64,000 bases of DNA from Lactiplantibacillus paraplantarum (GTDB lineage Bacteria; Bacillota; Bacilli; Lactobacillales; Lactobacillaceae), in contig NZ_CP032744.1 of NCBI RefSeq assembly GCF_003641145.1, forward strand, positions 2,480,001 through 2,544,000. Reading direction: 5' to 3'. The notes beneath the pieces were generated by a model, which was given only the letters and a program-made list of their open reading frames with translations, did not search any database and was not told where the DNA came from. Position numbers and translations under genes: made by a program. The stretch's first letter is position 1; each line of letters begins with the position of its first letter. Below are positions 16,823 to 25,343 of this stretch, piece by piece.

Positions 16823-17305
16823 ACAAACCCATGCACAACTGAACATACAATCAGCGCGGTCCCTAATGAGGGGCCGCGTCTTTATTTTCCCACTAGTATG
16901 CACCATCAGGCTATCACAAACCATTATCAAGCCACACAACTAACTTTCATTCCGACTATTCACCTTGTCACTAAGACGCTAGTCCCCCAACTAGTTTGAA
17001 CGCGTTCATCCCCTTAGTAGCTCATCATTCGTTGATTTCCCTTACCTTGTTACCAATTACTACTTGTAGACGGCCATCTCAGTCACCATCATCACGTTAC
17101 TCAGGTCAATACATTGACACGCTCGTCATTAAAATAACGTTGCAAATTAGCAGCAATGTAAGCGCTAATCTGTTACACTATGTCTTAATCGGACATGCTT
17201 TATTTGATAAAAAATCCGTCGGTGAGCAAATTGCGCTTAACGAACCGCTTACATGATGGTAAACTTTAAAGGAAGTCTATTCTAGTTTGGGAGTGAATCA
17301 ATTAT
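16823..17305. other. Intergenic between the two LysM genes
   Basis: Holds the terminator at 16854-16880 and the upstream region of the second LysM gene, including TGTTACACTATGTC at 17171. I see no convincing ORF; a frame at 16996-17256 has no ribosome site and no family resemblance. Confidence 0.5.
16854..16880 (+). terminator. Terminator of the first LysM gene
   Basis: GCGCGG-T-CCC, loop TAATGA, GGG-G-CCGCG, followed by TCTTTATTTT, lies about 30 bases after the stop codon. Confidence 0.8.
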
Positions 17306-18388
17306 ATGAAAATTAAACACCTATTATTATCTTCATTAGCGACAACTGGTGCCATTGCCCTTGGTGCTACCGCTGCTAAGGCAGATACGGTGACGGTCAA
17401 AGCTGGTGACACGGTCAGTGAAATTGCCGATAACCACAAAACCACGGTTGCTGCCGTTCAAAAGTTGAACCACTTGAAGAACGTCAACTTAATTTACGTT
17501 GGGGACAAACTGCAAGTCAATAAGCACCAGACGGTTAAGATGACGCGGACCACTACTTCAGCAGCGACTCCAACTACCACCGCTACAGCAACTAGTACAA
17601 GCACTCAAATCCATGCTAATACAGCCAGTAGCGCGGTAAGTACCGATACCACTTCGACCGTTAGCCAAAGCAGTACGAATCAAGCTAGCGCCAGTTCAGT
17701 GACTAAGGCAACGAGTCAAAGTACCACGGCCGTCGTTAGCCAGAGTAGCACTAGTCAGGCAAGTGCCAGCTCAGTCGCTAGTGCGACGAGTCAAAGTGCC
17801 ACGTCAGCTGTTAGCCAAAGCAGTACTAGTCAAGCCAGCGCTAGTTCAGTCACTAGTGCCGCTAGCCAGAGTACATCAACAGTCGCCAGTCAAAGCAGTA
17901 CTAGCCAAGCTAGCGCTAGTTCAGTCACTAGTGCAACCAGTCAAAGTGCCACATCGGCAGCTAGCCAAAGCAGTACTAGTCAAGCCAGTGCTAGTTCAGT
18001 AAAAAGCGCGGCTAGTCAAAGTACGACGGCAACTAGCCAAAGCACCACAACTACCGCTAGCTCAGCAGCAACCAGTAGTGCAACTACCAGCAGCACAACT
18101 GCCAGTCAAGCTAGTTCAAACACAGCTAGTTCAGCGACGAGCACAACGACTAGTTCGACTAGTACATCTGAAGCTGCAGCCAAGGCCTGGATTGCTGCTC
18201 GTGAATCCGGTGGCTCATACACCGCAACCAACGGAATTTATTACGGTAAATACCAACTTGGTAAAGTTCTCTTGAATGGTGATTATTCTGCTGCCAACCA
18301 AGAAGCGACTGCCGACGCATACGTCGCTGGTCGTTACGGCTCATGGACCGCTGCTAAAGCGTTCTGGCAAGTAAACGGCTGGTACTAA
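17306..18388 (+). CDS. Secreted LysM / Ser-Thr-Ala-rich / Apf-like protein, paralogue
   Basis: This 360-residue paralogue of the preceding gene has the same order: signal peptide (about 1-26), LysM (about 28-71), Ser/Thr/Ala/Gln-rich tract, and a C-terminal Apf-like domain (about 292-360, AAAKAWIAARESGGSY onward). The low-complexity part contains five tandem copies of a 25-residue unit, SQSSTSQASASSVTSATSQS plus five more (DNA about 17660-18035). The gene pair clearly arose by duplication, with the termini conserved and the linker evolving fast. It is probably a wall-bound muralytic or surface protein and a likely target for Ser/Thr glycosylation. Ribosome site GGGAGTGA precedes the ATG, and a strong terminator follows at 18430-18467. 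Confidence 0.87.
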   Translation: MKIKHLLLSSLATTGAIALGATAAKADTVTVKAGDTVSEIADNHKTTVAAVQKLNHLKNVNLIYVGDKLQVNKHQTVKMTRTTTSAATPTTTATATSTSTQIHANTASSAVSTDTTSTVSQSSTNQASASSVTKATSQSTTAVVSQSSTSQASASSVASATSQSATSAVSQSSTSQASASSVTSAASQSTSTVASQSSTSQASASSVTSATSQSATSAASQSSTSQASASSVKSAASQSTTATSQSTTTTASSAATSSATTSSTTASQASSNTASSATSTTTSSTSTSEAAAKAWIAARESGGSYTATNGIYYGKYQLGKVLLNGDYSAANQEATADAYVAGRYGSWTAAKAFWQVNGWY

Positions 18389-18429
18389 TCAGTATCTGCA
18401 ATTATTAAATTTAGCTATATCATAACCTC

Positions 18430-18467
18430 AAAGCTAGCGCAAACAGACCATCGTTTGCGCTAGCTTT
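18430..18467. terminator. Terminator after the second LysM gene
   Basis: A perfect 15-bp stem (18430-18444 with 18453-18467) with an 8-base loop and a T-run. It lies between convergent genes. Confidence 0.85.
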
Positions 18468-18568
18468 TTAGCATTTCACTTATGTCGTACAACCACGCTG
18501 AACTGGTTGGTATAACCATGTTCTTTAACAATATTTTCATTTCAGTTCAAAGACTTGGATTAGTCATG

Positions 18569-19120
18569 CTAGCATTGTTGTCGGAATTGCCGTGGCGTTT
18601 GTCGATAAGCCTGCTTAAACTGCGTACTAAAATAGGCTGCCGATTGAAACCCACAGGCTGATGCAATCGTGGCAATTGGTTGATCAGTAGTTGTTAACAA
18701 ATCGCGGGCATGTGCCAATCTGATTAACCGCAAATAGGCCATTGGTGTTTGCCCTGTCTGTTGTTGGAAAACGTGGTGCAAGTAAAACGGCGCGCCATGT
18801 GCCCGTTGTGCTAACTCGCTCAGCGTTAACGGTTCCGCATAGTGCTGCTCAATAATTTGCTTGATCGTTTGTACCCACTCGCTAGCTGCTACAATGGTTC
18901 CGGTTGGTCGACAACGCTTGCAGGGACGAAAACCAGCCGCTAGGGCACCATCAGCATTGTTAAATAGACGTACATTGGCCCGCTTAGGTAAACGTGAGTG
19001 ACAGCTGGGTCGACAAAAAATCCCCGTACTCGTCACACCATAAAAAAACTGACCATCCGCCGTTGCATCGTTGTTACAAATAGCTCGCCACATGACATCG
19101 GCCCTTGTTAAATTCTCCAA
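18569..19120 (-). CDS. adaA: Ada-type methyl-sensing transcriptional activator (AdaA)
   Basis: This bifunctional sensor-regulator has about 184 residues. The N-terminal Ada zinc domain carries four cysteines (GIFCRPSC and FRPCKRC), one of which accepts the methyl group from DNA methylphosphotriesters. The C-terminal half is an AraC-family double helix-turn-helix (TLSELAQRAH and IATIASACGFQSAAYFSTQFKQ). Methylation should switch it into an activator of alkylation-repair genes, the nearest being the divergent ogt. I choose the TTG at 19120 because GGAGG stands eight bases upstream. The frame extends to 19186, and an ATG lies further inside, so the exact start is uncertain. Confidence 0.85.
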   Translation of the reverse strand: MENLTRADVMWRAICNNDATADGQFFYGVTSTGIFCRPSCHSRLPKRANVRLFNNADGALAAGFRPCKRCRPTGTIVAASEWVQTIKQIIEQHYAEPLTLSELAQRAHGAPFYLHHVFQQQTGQTPMAYLRLIRLAHARDLLTTTDQPIATIASACGFQSAAYFSTQFKQAYRQTPRQFRQQC

Positions 19121-19271
19121 TCCCCGCACCTCCGCTTCCTGATGACTATCAGTATACGCGCAAAGTTTAATCAGTGCGCTAACCAAGGATTAAAAAGCAA
19201 GATTTTGAAAGTTCAGCCACTACAAATTCTGTTATACTAACGCTATCCTAATTGAGATGGAGGGTTCAAGC

Positions 19272-19772
19272 ATGCACTTAACATTGACCCAAACAACCAT
19301 TAACCAGCAAACTTACTGGCTGGGTGCAACGCCCGCCGGTTTAGCCTTTGTTGGCCGTGCCAACGGTCCACGTGACGAATGGCAAACCTTCTTCAAATCC
19401 GCTAATATTCAGTATGATCAACAAGCTAATCAACAGGCAAGTCAAGAGTTACACGACTATTTAACTGGCCACCGCCGGCATTTTGAAGTTCCCCTTGACC
19501 AGACGACAGGCACGCCTTTACAACAACAAGTTTGGCAAGCTTTAACTCGTATTCCATACGGCCAAACCGCAACTTATTCACAGTTAGCCACGATGATTAG
19601 TCGGCCTACCGCCGTCCGAGCCGTCGCCAGCGCCGTTGGTAAAAATCCACTTCTCATCATTATTCCTTGCCATCGTATTTGCCGTAAGGACGGTCAACTA
19701 GGCGGTTATCGCGGTGGCTTACCAATGAAGCGCGCCCTATTGGCCTTGGAAAACGCCGGCGTGACCAAGTAG
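19272..19772 (+). CDS. ogt: Methylated-DNA--protein-cysteine S-methyltransferase (Ogt)
   Basis: The suicide DNA-repair protein of 166 residues removes alkyl groups from O6-alkylguanine. The active-site IIPCHRI motif lies in the C-terminal third with acceptor Cys near residue 136, preceded by the helix-turn-helix arginine-finger region (YSQLATMISRPTAVRAVASAVGKNP). The start ATG at 19272 has GGAGGG six bases upstream; the in-frame codon 15 bases earlier overlaps that site. Divergent to AdaA with about 150 bases between, forming a split version of the Ada adaptive response (regulator and repair enzyme as separate proteins, as in Bacillus). Confidence 0.93.
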   Translation: MHLTLTQTTINQQTYWLGATPAGLAFVGRANGPRDEWQTFFKSANIQYDQQANQQASQELHDYLTGHRRHFEVPLDQTTGTPLQQQVWQALTRIPYGQTATYSQLATMISRPTAVRAVASAVGKNPLLIIIPCHRICRKDGQLGGYRGGLPMKRALLALENAGVTK

Positions 19773-19849
19773 CTTAGCTTAAAACCAAGCGTGCCCCCTT
19801 GTCACACCGAATCAACTATGTCATCATAAAACCAAACTATGATTGCTAA

Positions 19850-20757
19850 TTGTGCTAGTCGTTATGAGAACTAATTCGGATTAAAACGTGCCAAGTTTAG
19901 ATTGTTATTCGTCAGCCGATGCGCGTCCTATTCCGACCTCCGGGGCTGGGTGCCAATTGCTGGAACGCAGCCGACGTCGATTTGAGCTAACGCCCAACCC
20001 GCGTCATCTCAAATACGAGTCTTATTCTAAGCCGGAAGAAGGTCACTTCCAGCTAAGAATAATTTGGCTACTGAGCATTGTCACCCAGCCCCTCCAGTCT
20101 AAAAGCCTGTGAGAGGCTACGGGTTGAAGCTGAGCATTGCCTAGCCAACGGATTAATGTGGTCTTGGCGTAGCGAACACAGGCTTCAGTGGCACCGAACA
20201 CGTTTCGGGAAGCCGCTTGGATGGCAGATGAACGGCCACTTAACTTGGTATAACTTATCGTTGGCTATTTTGATACTGAAACTTTAAACAAAGCGTTAGG
20301 TGCATTAGTACTTTGTCGAGAGACTAAAGTTTACTACATCGATTCAGGATTCGTGAGCTGGCTCAATATCATTTTCAGTCTGACAGTTGATTAACAAAAT
20401 TAACGTTTATGAAAAACAATGACAAATCCAGCAAAAGTTGGGTACGCACATGTCTGCCATTCGAATACTATTCCGACTGGAAGGTATTTCGGCCAATGCT
20501 CAGCGGTGAAATTCCACTTAGCAAGCGTCCTTTGCTTGGTTAGTGGAAGACCAGTATTTAAGACGTGGGTTGCGGCTTAAATCTGTGTCCACCGCGTTCC
20601 AGCAATTGGCAGAAATGCCTGGAGTTCGGCGTAGGACGAACTAGCAAAGCATGTTTACGCTAACTCGCATTTTTTCCAGCGGGCCTAAGCTGGCTGCTTT
20701 TGATTTAATTGGCACGTTTTAATCCGATTTCATGACTAATTAGCTCGCACAACACGT
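19850..20757. repeat. Large structured interspersed repeat, copy B
   Basis: Second copy of the family, in the same orientation as A. Terminal inverted repeats run from TTGTGCTAGT (about 19850) through GATTAAAACGTGCC to GGCACGTTTTAATC and CTAATTAGCTCGCACAAC on the right. Half 1 has the same nested hairpins as A but carries an extra palindromic module (gamma, 20100-20208) at its foot. Half 2 carries the short hairpin module beta (TTCCACTTAGCAAGC with GCTTGGTTAGTGGAA, 20512-20548) where A and D carry module alpha. The core matches A almost base for base. No credible coding region: the 74-residue frame at 19888 lies in the hairpin arm and has no ribosome site. Confidence 0.85.
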
Positions 20758-20793
20758 AATGACTTTATTTCAAGAATTTTGGGGGACAAACTA

Positions 20794-21693
20794 ATGCTAT
20801 CTATCGCACATATCCAGAAGCGTTTCGGGACTGTTCAAGCATTAAATGACGTGTCATTTGACGTCCATGACGGGGAAATCATGGGATTGATTGGTCAAAA
20901 TGGCGCGGGGAAATCAACCACGTTTCACAGCATCTTAAATTTTCTCTCATTCGATGGTCAGATTACTTGGAACGGGCAACCGTTGACCGCCGATGACTAT
21001 GATCAAATCGGTTACTTACCCGAAGAACGTAGCCTAATGTCCAAGTTGACTATCACCCAACAAATCGTGTACTTGGCGCGGTTAAAAAATCAACCAGCGC
21101 GGGTGACCAAGGGTAAAATTGCTGCATGGATGAAGCGCTTTGCAGTCAAGGGACAACCGACCGATAAAATTGACAAGTTATCTAAGGGGAACCAACAAAA
21201 GGTCCAGCTGATTTGTACTTTGATTCATGATCCTAAACTAATTATCTTGGATGAACCGTTCAGCGGTTTGGACCCCGTCAACGCTGACCTGCTCAAACAA
21301 GCTATCCTTGATGCTAAGCAACGCGGCGCCGCGATTATTTTTTCCAGTCATGATATGAGTAATGTCGAAGCTATCTGCGACTCACTCGTCATGCTACGTA
21401 ATGGCGAAACAGTCCTTAAGGGTACCGTTGAAGACGTCCGCGCCCAGTTTGGCCGCACCCGCCTCTTCTTGACGACTGACTGGCCGCAAGCTCAACTGGC
21501 TGATCTACCAGGAGTCACAACCGTTACACAACAAGGGGCCCGCCGCTTCCGACTCGAACTTGCCGATGCTTCAGTCGGTCCAGCGATTTTTGATCAAGTC
21601 ACTGCTGGTCATTACATTGAAGAGTTCAGTCAGCAGCCACCAACGCTGGATGAGATTTTCCGAACTGAAGCGGGAGGTGTTGACCATGAATAA
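20794..21693 (+). CDS. ABC transporter ATP-binding protein (NatA-like)
   Basis: This cytoplasmic ATPase subunit of about 299 residues belongs to an ABC-2 type exporter. Walker A is GQNGAGKST, the signature is LSKGNQQKVQ and Walker B is LIILDEPFSGLDP, followed by the switch histidine in FSSHDMSN. The signature LSKGNQQK rather than LSGGQ is the form common in the NatA/YhaQ group. The ATG at 20794 has GGGGG nine bases upstream; the codon at 20779 in the same frame lacks a site. It overlaps the permease gene by eight bases. Repeat B ends 36 bases upstream, so the promoter of this operon may lie within or beside the repeat end. Confidence 0.9.
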   Translation: MLSIAHIQKRFGTVQALNDVSFDVHDGEIMGLIGQNGAGKSTTFHSILNFLSFDGQITWNGQPLTADDYDQIGYLPEERSLMSKLTITQQIVYLARLKNQPARVTKGKIAAWMKRFAVKGQPTDKIDKLSKGNQQKVQLICTLIHDPKLIILDEPFSGLDPVNADLLKQAILDAKQRGAAIIFSSHDMSNVEAICDSLVMLRNGETVLKGTVEDVRAQFGRTRLFLTTDWPQAQLADLPGVTTVTQQGARRFRLELADASVGPAIFDQVTAGHYIEEFSQQPPTLDEIFRTEAGGVDHE

Positions 21694-22903
21694 GACTTGG
21701 ATCGTGACTTTTGAAACCTACTTACGGCAGATCAAATCCTGGAGCTTTTTGTCACTCGTTTTTATGCCCTTCTTGTTCTTCGGGTTCGTGGCCGCCTTTT
21801 CTTATTTTGCGGCTCCTAGCGCTAGTAAGAATGACATCGCGGTCGTTAGCACTAGCCCACAATTACGCACAAGTTTCATTAAACAGAGTCATGTGGCTAC
21901 CGCTAATAAATACCAAACACTCGCCAGCGCCAAGGCTGCGACGAAGCGCAATGACATCGCCGGCTACCTTGTCTTAACAACCAAGAATCAACAGTTGCAA
22001 GCGCAGTTCACTGGTCCTAATGCCGTCAGCAGCGGCGATAAGGCTAAGATTCAACAGTTCTTAGCCACTGTCCAAAGCCAACGCAACGTGCAGCGCGCAC
22101 AACTAAGTGCCAAGCAGGCTCAGGCGTTGGCTGTCCAGCCAAAATTTACTGAACAATTGCAGAAACACGCCGCTTCAGATAAAACGGCTAAAACGGTCTC
22201 CTTCTATATTGTGGTCTTCTTTGTCTACTTGATTTTGACCACCTACTCAGCAATCACAGCCCAAGAGATTGCTGCTGACAAGGGAACCAAGATTATGGAA
22301 GTCATCTTCTCAAGTACGACACCGCGGAAATACTTCAATGGTAAAATTTACGGTGTCTTACTAGTCATTGTGACCCAACTGCTCGTCTACTTAGTGGGTG
22401 GCTTTGCCGTCATGCAGTTCGTTCAACGTAGTTCGCTCACAATTGATTTTTGGCAACAAAACACTGATTTGATCAATCAAGTAATCCACAACTTGGTCTC
22501 AATCAACTTGTTGTTCGCATTACTGGCCGTACTACTCTACACCGTGGCGTCGGCCTTCTGTGGGGCTTTGGTGACCCGGGTCGCGGATGCTAGTAAGGCG
22601 GCACAACCGGTCATCTATCTGAGTATGCTAGCGTTTTTCATGGCCCTAGCTTTTCAGAACACACCCGACAATCTCTTTGTTAAGATTTTCTCATATATTC
22701 CGTTCTTCTCATCATACTTCATGCCATTGCGCCTCATTAACGGCATGGCAACGATGCCCGCTGCAATCGTGTCACTCCTGATTCTCATTGCAACAATCAT
22801 TGGGAGTATGATCTACATCGGCCGAATCTATGGTGGGCTAATGTTACAGACGGATGAACTCGGTTTCTGGGGCAACTTAAAGCGTGGTTTACGGTTGAAG
22901 TAA
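21686..22903 (+). CDS. ABC-2 type transporter permease (NatB-like)
   Basis: The membrane subunit of 405 residues partners the preceding ATPase. One N-terminal helix (about 20-42), a large extracytoplasmic domain of about 130 residues and a C-terminal cluster of five to six helices are visible. The cytoplasmic segment TAQEIAADKGTKIMEVIFSSTTP (about 190-212) is the hallmark of NatB/YhaP permeases. The operon probably exports sodium, a peptide or a drug; substrate is not determinable. The ATG at 21686 follows GGGAGGTG inside the end of the ATPase gene. The terminator at 22941-22987 ends the operon. Confidence 0.88.
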   Translation: MNKTWIVTFETYLRQIKSWSFLSLVFMPFLFFGFVAAFSYFAAPSASKNDIAVVSTSPQLRTSFIKQSHVATANKYQTLASAKAATKRNDIAGYLVLTTKNQQLQAQFTGPNAVSSGDKAKIQQFLATVQSQRNVQRAQLSAKQAQALAVQPKFTEQLQKHAASDKTAKTVSFYIVVFFVYLILTTYSAITAQEIAADKGTKIMEVIFSSTTPRKYFNGKIYGVLLVIVTQLLVYLVGGFAVMQFVQRSSLTIDFWQQNTDLINQVIHNLVSINLLFALLAVLLYTVASAFCGALVTRVADASKAAQPVIYLSMLAFFMALAFQNTPDNLFVKIFSYIPFFSSYFMPLRLINGMATMPAAIVSLLILIATIIGSMIYIGRIYGGLMLQTDELGFWGNLKRGLRLK

Positions 22904-22940
22904 GCCCACTAATTGACCATTATTAATACGATAACAACAG

Positions 22941-22987
22941 CAAGCACCCGGTCTAGCAACGTCATTATGCGCTAGACCGGGTGCTTG
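22941..22987. terminator. Strong terminator after the NatAB operon
   Basis: A perfect 17-bp stem (22941-22957 with 22971-22987) is followed by TATTTTTTG. Confidence 0.85.
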
Positions 22988-23067
22988 TATTTTTTGAATT
23001 CACATTTTAGAAATTTCCGACTTATCGTCAACTAGCTCAAATGACTGGTAATACCTGCTAAATCAAG

Positions 23068-23811
23068 TTAAGCCTGCTTCGTCGGATAAATCGTAAACTC
23101 ATTAACGTTAACATCTTCTGGTTGGTCAATGGCAAAGTTGACCACGTTCGCAACGGCGGCTGGACTGATTCCCACTTGTTGATAAAAATCAGTCATATTC
23201 TGTTTGGCCGTCTTATCCGTAATCGTGTGCAGTAATTCCGTATTGATGGCCGCTGGATATAAGCTGACCGTTCGAATATTGGTGCCTTCTTGGGCACTTT
23301 CCATCCGAATGACTTCCATCAAATTACGAACCGCAAACTTCGTAGCACCGTACACGCCGGAGCCAGCAAAGGACTTAATCCCAGCCACTGACGATGTCGT
23401 AATAATCTGACCAGATTTTTGAGCGGTAAAGATTGGCATGACCGCGGCCACCCCGTTCAAGACGCCTTTGATGTTAATATCAATCATCTGGTCCCATTCA
23501 TCCGTGTGTAAGGCACTGATTGGCGATGTCGGCATAATCCCGGCATTATTGAAAATCACGTCAAGTCCACCGAATTGCGTTTGGGCTAGCTTAACTAGTG
23601 CTTGTACATCAGCTGACTTCGTTACATCCGTCACCCGATAGGCCGCTTGTCCACCAGCGGCCTTGATTTCATCAACTAAAGCGGCCAGGCGTTCTTCACG
23701 CCGTGCGCCCAATACGACTTTAGCACCATTACTGGCTAATTGCTTAGCGGTCGTCGCCCCAATTCCGGACGAGGCCCCCGTAATCACAACGACTTTGTTT
23801 TTAACTGTCAT
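23068..23811 (-). CDS. SDR-family oxidoreductase
   Basis: The 247-residue cytoplasmic NAD(P)-dependent short-chain dehydrogenase has a Rossmann fold. Cofactor-binding TGASSGIG is at about residues 11-18, NNAG near 90, and the catalytic Ser plus YGATK (Tyr about 152) are present. The basic residue pair GARREER after the second beta strand suggests NADP preference. It is the last gene of a three-gene operon (cupin, CMD, SDR) controlled by a divergent MerR regulator. That combination suggests a response to reactive carbonyl or electrophile stress, though the substrate is not known. Ribosome site TAGGAGGAA precedes the ATG. Confidence 0.9.
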   Translation of the reverse strand: MTVKNKVVVITGASSGIGATTAKQLASNGAKVVLGARREERLAALVDEIKAAGGQAAYRVTDVTKSADVQALVKLAQTQFGGLDVIFNNAGIMPTSPISALHTDEWDQMIDINIKGVLNGVAAVMPIFTAQKSGQIITTSSVAGIKSFAGSGVYGATKFAVRNLMEVIRMESAQEGTNIRTVSLYPAAINTELLHTITDKTAKQNMTDFYQQVGISPAAVANVVNFAIDQPEDVNVNEFTIYPTKQA

Positions 23812-23824
23812 CTAACTGTTCCTC

Positions 23825-24145
23825 CTATTCACCGTAAACTTCTTTAATCAGTGCCATTGCTGACCACGCCTTAGGCCAGCCCGCATAAAAAGCCAAGTGG
23901 GTAACGATTTCAACGGCTTCATCCTTTGAAATCCCATGATCCTTGCCCATCTTAAAATGGGCCTTTAATTGTGGAAAATCACCACTGGTCATTAAGCATG
24001 CAATCGTAATCATGCTCCGATCATGTAAACTTAGTGCGCTTTCGCGTGACCAGACTTCACCAAATAACACATCATCATTTAATGCGGCAAATTGTGGTGC
24101 TAATTTGCCTAAATTGTCGCGTCCTGCGGTTTGTTTAACTGCCAT
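23825..24145 (-). CDS. Carboxymuconolactone decarboxylase-family protein
   Basis: This 106-residue all-helical protein of the CMD/AhpD-like family resembles the gamma-carboxymuconolactone decarboxylase domain. The conserved segment SLHDRSMITIACLMTSGDFPQLKAHF is present. A single Cys stands where AhpD-type peroxidase relatives have a CxxC, so a thiol-peroxidase role is unlikely. The ATG at 24145 has AAGGAGGAAG upstream; the frame extends a further six codons to 24163 without an independent ribosome site. It is the middle gene of the cupin-CMD-SDR operon. Confidence 0.85.
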   Translation of the reverse strand: MAVKQTAGRDNLGKLAPQFAALNDDVLFGEVWSRESALSLHDRSMITIACLMTSGDFPQLKAHFKMGKDHGISKDEAVEIVTHLAFYAGWPKAWSAMALIKEVYGE

Positions 24146-24178
24146 AATAACTTCCTCCTTCAATCACTGCTTTAACGT

Positions 24179-24577
24179 TTATAATTTTGCGTAGGCTTCA
24201 TCGTCAACTAGTTCGAGCCATTCGCTAGTCCCCTTAGTAATCGCGATGTGGGCAAACCAACTATCCTTTGTTGCACCATGCCAATGCTTCACACCGGGAT
24301 GAATTGTGACGACGTCGCCGGGATGTAATAATTGGGCTGGCTTACCAGCTTCTTGATACCAACCTTCACCACTCGTCACCAATAAGATTTGGTAGCCATT
24401 ATGATGAATATGCCAATTATTCCGACAGCCGGGTTCAAACGTCACGTTGGAAACATTCACGTCGACCTGCTCATCACCGGCTAAGGCGTTCAGGTAACTT
24501 TGACCAATAAAGTATTGTTGGTAAGCCTCATTCTTCACACCTAAGCCAAATAAACCACTGTTATTAGTTGTTGTCAT
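24179..24577 (-). CDS. Cupin-domain protein
   Basis: The small 132-residue protein has a single cupin barrel. The first cupin motif is visible as NNWHIHHNGYQILLVTSGEGWYQEAG and the second as PGDVVTIHPGVKHWHGA, supplying His ligands for a metal. Such proteins often accompany CMD and SDR proteins in MerR-controlled stress operons of lactobacilli. Enzymatic activity is not known. It is first in its operon. The ATG at 24577 follows AAGGAGTG. A MerR-type operator lies about 57 bases upstream. Confidence 0.88.
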   Translation of the reverse strand: MTTTNNSGLFGLGVKNEAYQQYFIGQSYLNALAGDEQVDVNVSNVTFEPGCRNNWHIHHNGYQILLVTSGEGWYQEAGKPAQLLHPGDVVTIHPGVKHWHGATKDSWFAHIAITKGTSEWLELVDDEAYAKL

Positions 24578-24627
24578 AATAAAAACACTCCTTAATTATT
24601 TGCTTGTTAACTTATCGATGAATACAG

Positions 24628-24660
24628 CTTACAACTTAAAGTGCACTTTAAGTCAACAAT
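24628..24660 (-). promoter_or_regulatory. MerR-type operator-promoter of the cupin operon
   Basis: ACTTAAAGTGCACTTTAAGT at 24634-24653 is a perfect 20-bp palindrome. On the minus strand it lies inside TTGACT - 19 bases - TAAGCT. An overlong 19-base spacer with a central dyad is the classic MerR-family activated promoter, fitting the divergent merR gene. Confidence 0.82.
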
Positions 24661-24749
24661 AAAGTTTAAACTTGCTAAAATAGGATTTCGTGGTATTGTT
24701 ATTGCTAAAGTTACTTCAAATAAAAGCTTGGACAAAGGAGATTTTCACA

Positions 24750-25184
24750 TTGACAACTACCACCACTGAACGTTATTCGATCGGTGACTTCGCTAAAGCC
24801 GTTGGTCTCAGCGCGCCCACACTACGCTACTACGAAAAAGCGGGCTTGATTGAACCACATCGCTTAGACAATGGCCGGCGCTATTATGAGACCGCCGATA
24901 TTAACTGGGTCAAATTCTTATTACATCTCAAAGGAACGGGCATGAGTATTAGCGAATTGCAACAATACGTCACTTGGCGGGCAGCGGGCGACGACACAAT
25001 TTCCCAGCGATTGGCCCTGCTCAAGCACGTTAAAGAAGACTTTCTCGTCCAGTTCAACGAAGTCCAACATCATCTACAAATTCTCAACGACAAAATTAAT
25101 TGGTATGAAGAAAAGGAAGCTGGCATTACCCAGGATCACGAAGATTTTTCGAGTTACTTGCAACGGTTTGGGCATCACGAGTAA
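24750..25184 (+). CDS. MerR-family transcriptional regulator
   Basis: This 144-residue DNA-binding activator has a MerR winged-helix domain (about residues 8-77, YSIGDFAKAVGLSAPTLRYYEKAGLI) and a C-terminal dimerisation coiled coil (LALLKHVKEDFLVQFNEVQHHLQILNDKINWYEEKE). There is no metal-binding cysteine pattern, so the signal is probably an organic or redox cue, as for AdhR/NmlR-like members. The start is TTG at 24750 with AAAGGAG nine bases upstream. It is divergent from the cupin-CMD-SDR operon, whose promoter carries a perfect MerR dyad. Downstream the region is interrupted by an IS element. Confidence 0.9.
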   Translation: MTTTTTERYSIGDFAKAVGLSAPTLRYYEKAGLIEPHRLDNGRRYYETADINWVKFLLHLKGTGMSISELQQYVTWRAAGDDTISQRLALLKHVKEDFLVQFNEVQHHLQILNDKINWYEEKEAGITQDHEDFSSYLQRFGHHE

Positions 25185-25343
25185 CTGAACAGCGCACACT
25201 ACTAATGAACGCACAACCGTCATCGCCATTGTTAACAAGTTTGCTAAAATTGGGTTCAGTAGCCTCGTCTGCAAAAAATAGTCGCTTCAAGAACTGAAAA
25301 TCAATGGCACACCCTGTCAAGTACACAGTTTAAATAATATAAA

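Noticed and set aside
16996..17256. 86-codon plus-strand ORF between the LysM genes
   Set aside because: No ribosome site, no domain, and it covers the promoter region with the TGTTAC motif.
17660..18035. Tandem repeats that might be read as a CRISPR array
   Set aside because: The 75-bp units are in frame, encode a 25-residue Ser-rich repeat and have no spacers of distinct sequence.
25185..25271. Promoter-like GTTTGCTAAAATTGGG after merR, similar to the stretch before merR
   Set aside because: Too short and AT-rich to claim a duplicated promoter or truncated gene before the IS; recorded only as a coincidence.
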